Part shown: piece after piece, positions 63,392 through 64,000 of the stretch | Layout: each line of letters opens with the position of its first letter | Numbering within the stretch: the first letter of the stretch is position 1 | Source: Clostridiales bacterium | Lineage (GTDB): Bacteria > Bacillota > Clostridia > Christensenellales > Aristaeellaceae | Assembly: GCA_015056205.1 (NCBI GenBank) | Contig: SVGS01000010.1 | Coordinates: forward strand, 1 to 64,000 | Length of the DNA: 64,000 nt | Reading direction: 5' to 3' | The notes under the pieces: model-generated | What the model was told of the DNA's origin: nothing | Seen by the model: the letters and a program-made list of their open reading frames with translations, nothing else | Database searches by the model: none | Translations under genes and position numbers: made by a program

Positions 63392-63421
63392 ATTTTATCC
63401 CCTTGTAAACAGACTTGTCAA
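63392..63421 (-). promoter_or_regulatory. Sigma-A promoter of prfC-typA
   Basis: TTGACA (63421-63416), an 18-bp spacer and TAAAAT (63397-63392) point leftward. The leader is about 75 nt, with no terminator seen between pyrH and this promoter. Confidence 0.82.
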
Positions 63422-63429
63422 GCATTCTC

Positions 63430-64000
63430 TCAGGGATGCACAAAGGTTCCCATATCGCTGCCTTCCAGCACCCGGATCAGGTTCTCCGGATCGTCCAGGC
63501 CGAACACCCGCACCATCGGAACTCTGTTTTCCGCGCACAGGGCGAAAGCGGAAGCGTCCATGACCTTCAGCCCCTTCCGGAGCGCCTCGGCATAGGTGAT
63601 ATCCTTAATCAGGGTGGCCGAAGGATCCTTCGCCGGATCGGCGGTGTAGACGCCGTCGATATTCTTGGCCATCAGCACCGCGTCCACCTCCATCTCAACC
63701 GCCCGCAGCGCCACGCCCGAATCCGTGGAGAAGAAGGGATTGCCCGTTCCGCAGGCAAAGAGAACCACTTTCCCTTCGCTCAGATGGCGCCTGGCCGCCA
63801 TGGCGTTGAAGGGCTCCGCGAACCGGGTCATATCCACGGCGGACTGCACCACTGCGTCCAGCCCCGCCTTCCGCAGGGCGTCGGCCATACACAGGCAGTT
63901 GATCATCGTACCCAGCATACCCATCTGATCCGCGGTCACCGCGTCCATATGGGCGGACGGGCCTCTCCTTCCCCGCCAGATGTTCCCCGCGCCGATCACG
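63430..64000 (-). CDS. pyrH: Uridylate kinase, partial at the window edge
   Basis: The visible 190 codons cover most of the enzyme that phosphorylates UMP, starting within the GAGNIWRGR nucleotide loop. DRATAD-like residues (MDAVTADQMGMLGTMIN), the TGNPFFSTDSGVALRA block and DGVYTADP near the C terminus are typical. The reading frame is open to the last base, so the N-terminal 50 or so residues lie outside the window. The GTG at 63999 is internal and not the start. Confidence 0.96.
   Translation of the reverse strand, partial: VIGAGNIWRGRRGPSAHMDAVTADQMGMLGTMINCLCMADALRKAGLDAVVQSAVDMTRFAEPFNAMAARRHLSEGKVVLFACGTGNPFFSTDSGVALRAVEMEVDAVLMAKNIDGVYTADPAKDPSATLIKDITYAEALRKGLKVMDASAFALCAENRVPMVRVFGLDDPENLIRVLEGSDMGTFVHP

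Overview
The window looks like a fairly GC-rich anaerobic Firmicute of the class Clostridia. The evidence is consensus sigma-A promoters (TTGACA, 17-bp spacer, TATAAT), strong AGGAGG-type ribosome binding sites, a Cna-B surface protein, a flavodiiron/rubredoxin fusion protein, and LplB/LplC-type sugar transport linked to glycoside hydrolases. The signal peptides and the mixture of genes fit gut or rumen lineages near Christensenellales/Aristaeellaceae, but that placement is an inference.

Layout. 1-420: repeats, then a tRNA-Gln/tRNA-Glu unit. 419-1041: an IS200-type element. 1076-1330: an orphan transcription unit with its own promoter and terminator that probably makes a structured RNA. 1386-7143: isocitrate dehydrogenase, a kinase-like protein coupled to a secreted protein, an acyltransferase and IMP dehydrogenase. 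7203-10950: a heterodimeric ABC exporter. 11025-19310: a carbohydrate locus with GH5, a LacI-type regulator and GH30 in one leftward operon, and LplB-like permease, LplC-like permease and solute-binding protein in another. Both operons have a LacI-type operator just downstream of a sigma-A promoter. 19345-25030: a lower-GC accessory stretch with a Fic protein, a type I restriction system reduced by deletion to partial hsdR and hsdS, an acyl-ACP thioesterase, and a chimeric remnant joining the start of a DUF3800 protein to a MacB-like domain.

25106-32371: translation and repair genes in the order rnz, uvrB, a previously unlisted 50-residue membrane protein, a larger membrane protein, a metallophosphoesterase and a 52-residue protein, then greA-lysS. 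32454-42880: an arginine/carbamoyl-phosphate operon (argG, argC, a GNAT gene, argJ, argB, argD, carA, carB) behind a promoter with ATGCAT-rich candidate ArgR sites. 42885-49329: a family 5 solute-binding protein and a 1465-residue surface protein with His/Cys repeats, low-complexity stalks, Cna-B domains and a distinctly AT-rich internal patch. 49397-63999: a lipase-like hydrolase, PAP2 phosphatase, flavodiiron fusion, cation/proton antiporter, DUF1858 protein, PrsA-like foldase, a secreted protein, typA, prfC, and pyrH cut by the window edge.

Most of the window is ordinary core genome. The parts that most deserve attention are the orphan RNA unit, the LacI operator pair, the deleted restriction system, the DUF3800/MacB chimera, the mosaic surface protein, the uvrB-linked small membrane gene and the argB leader hairpin.
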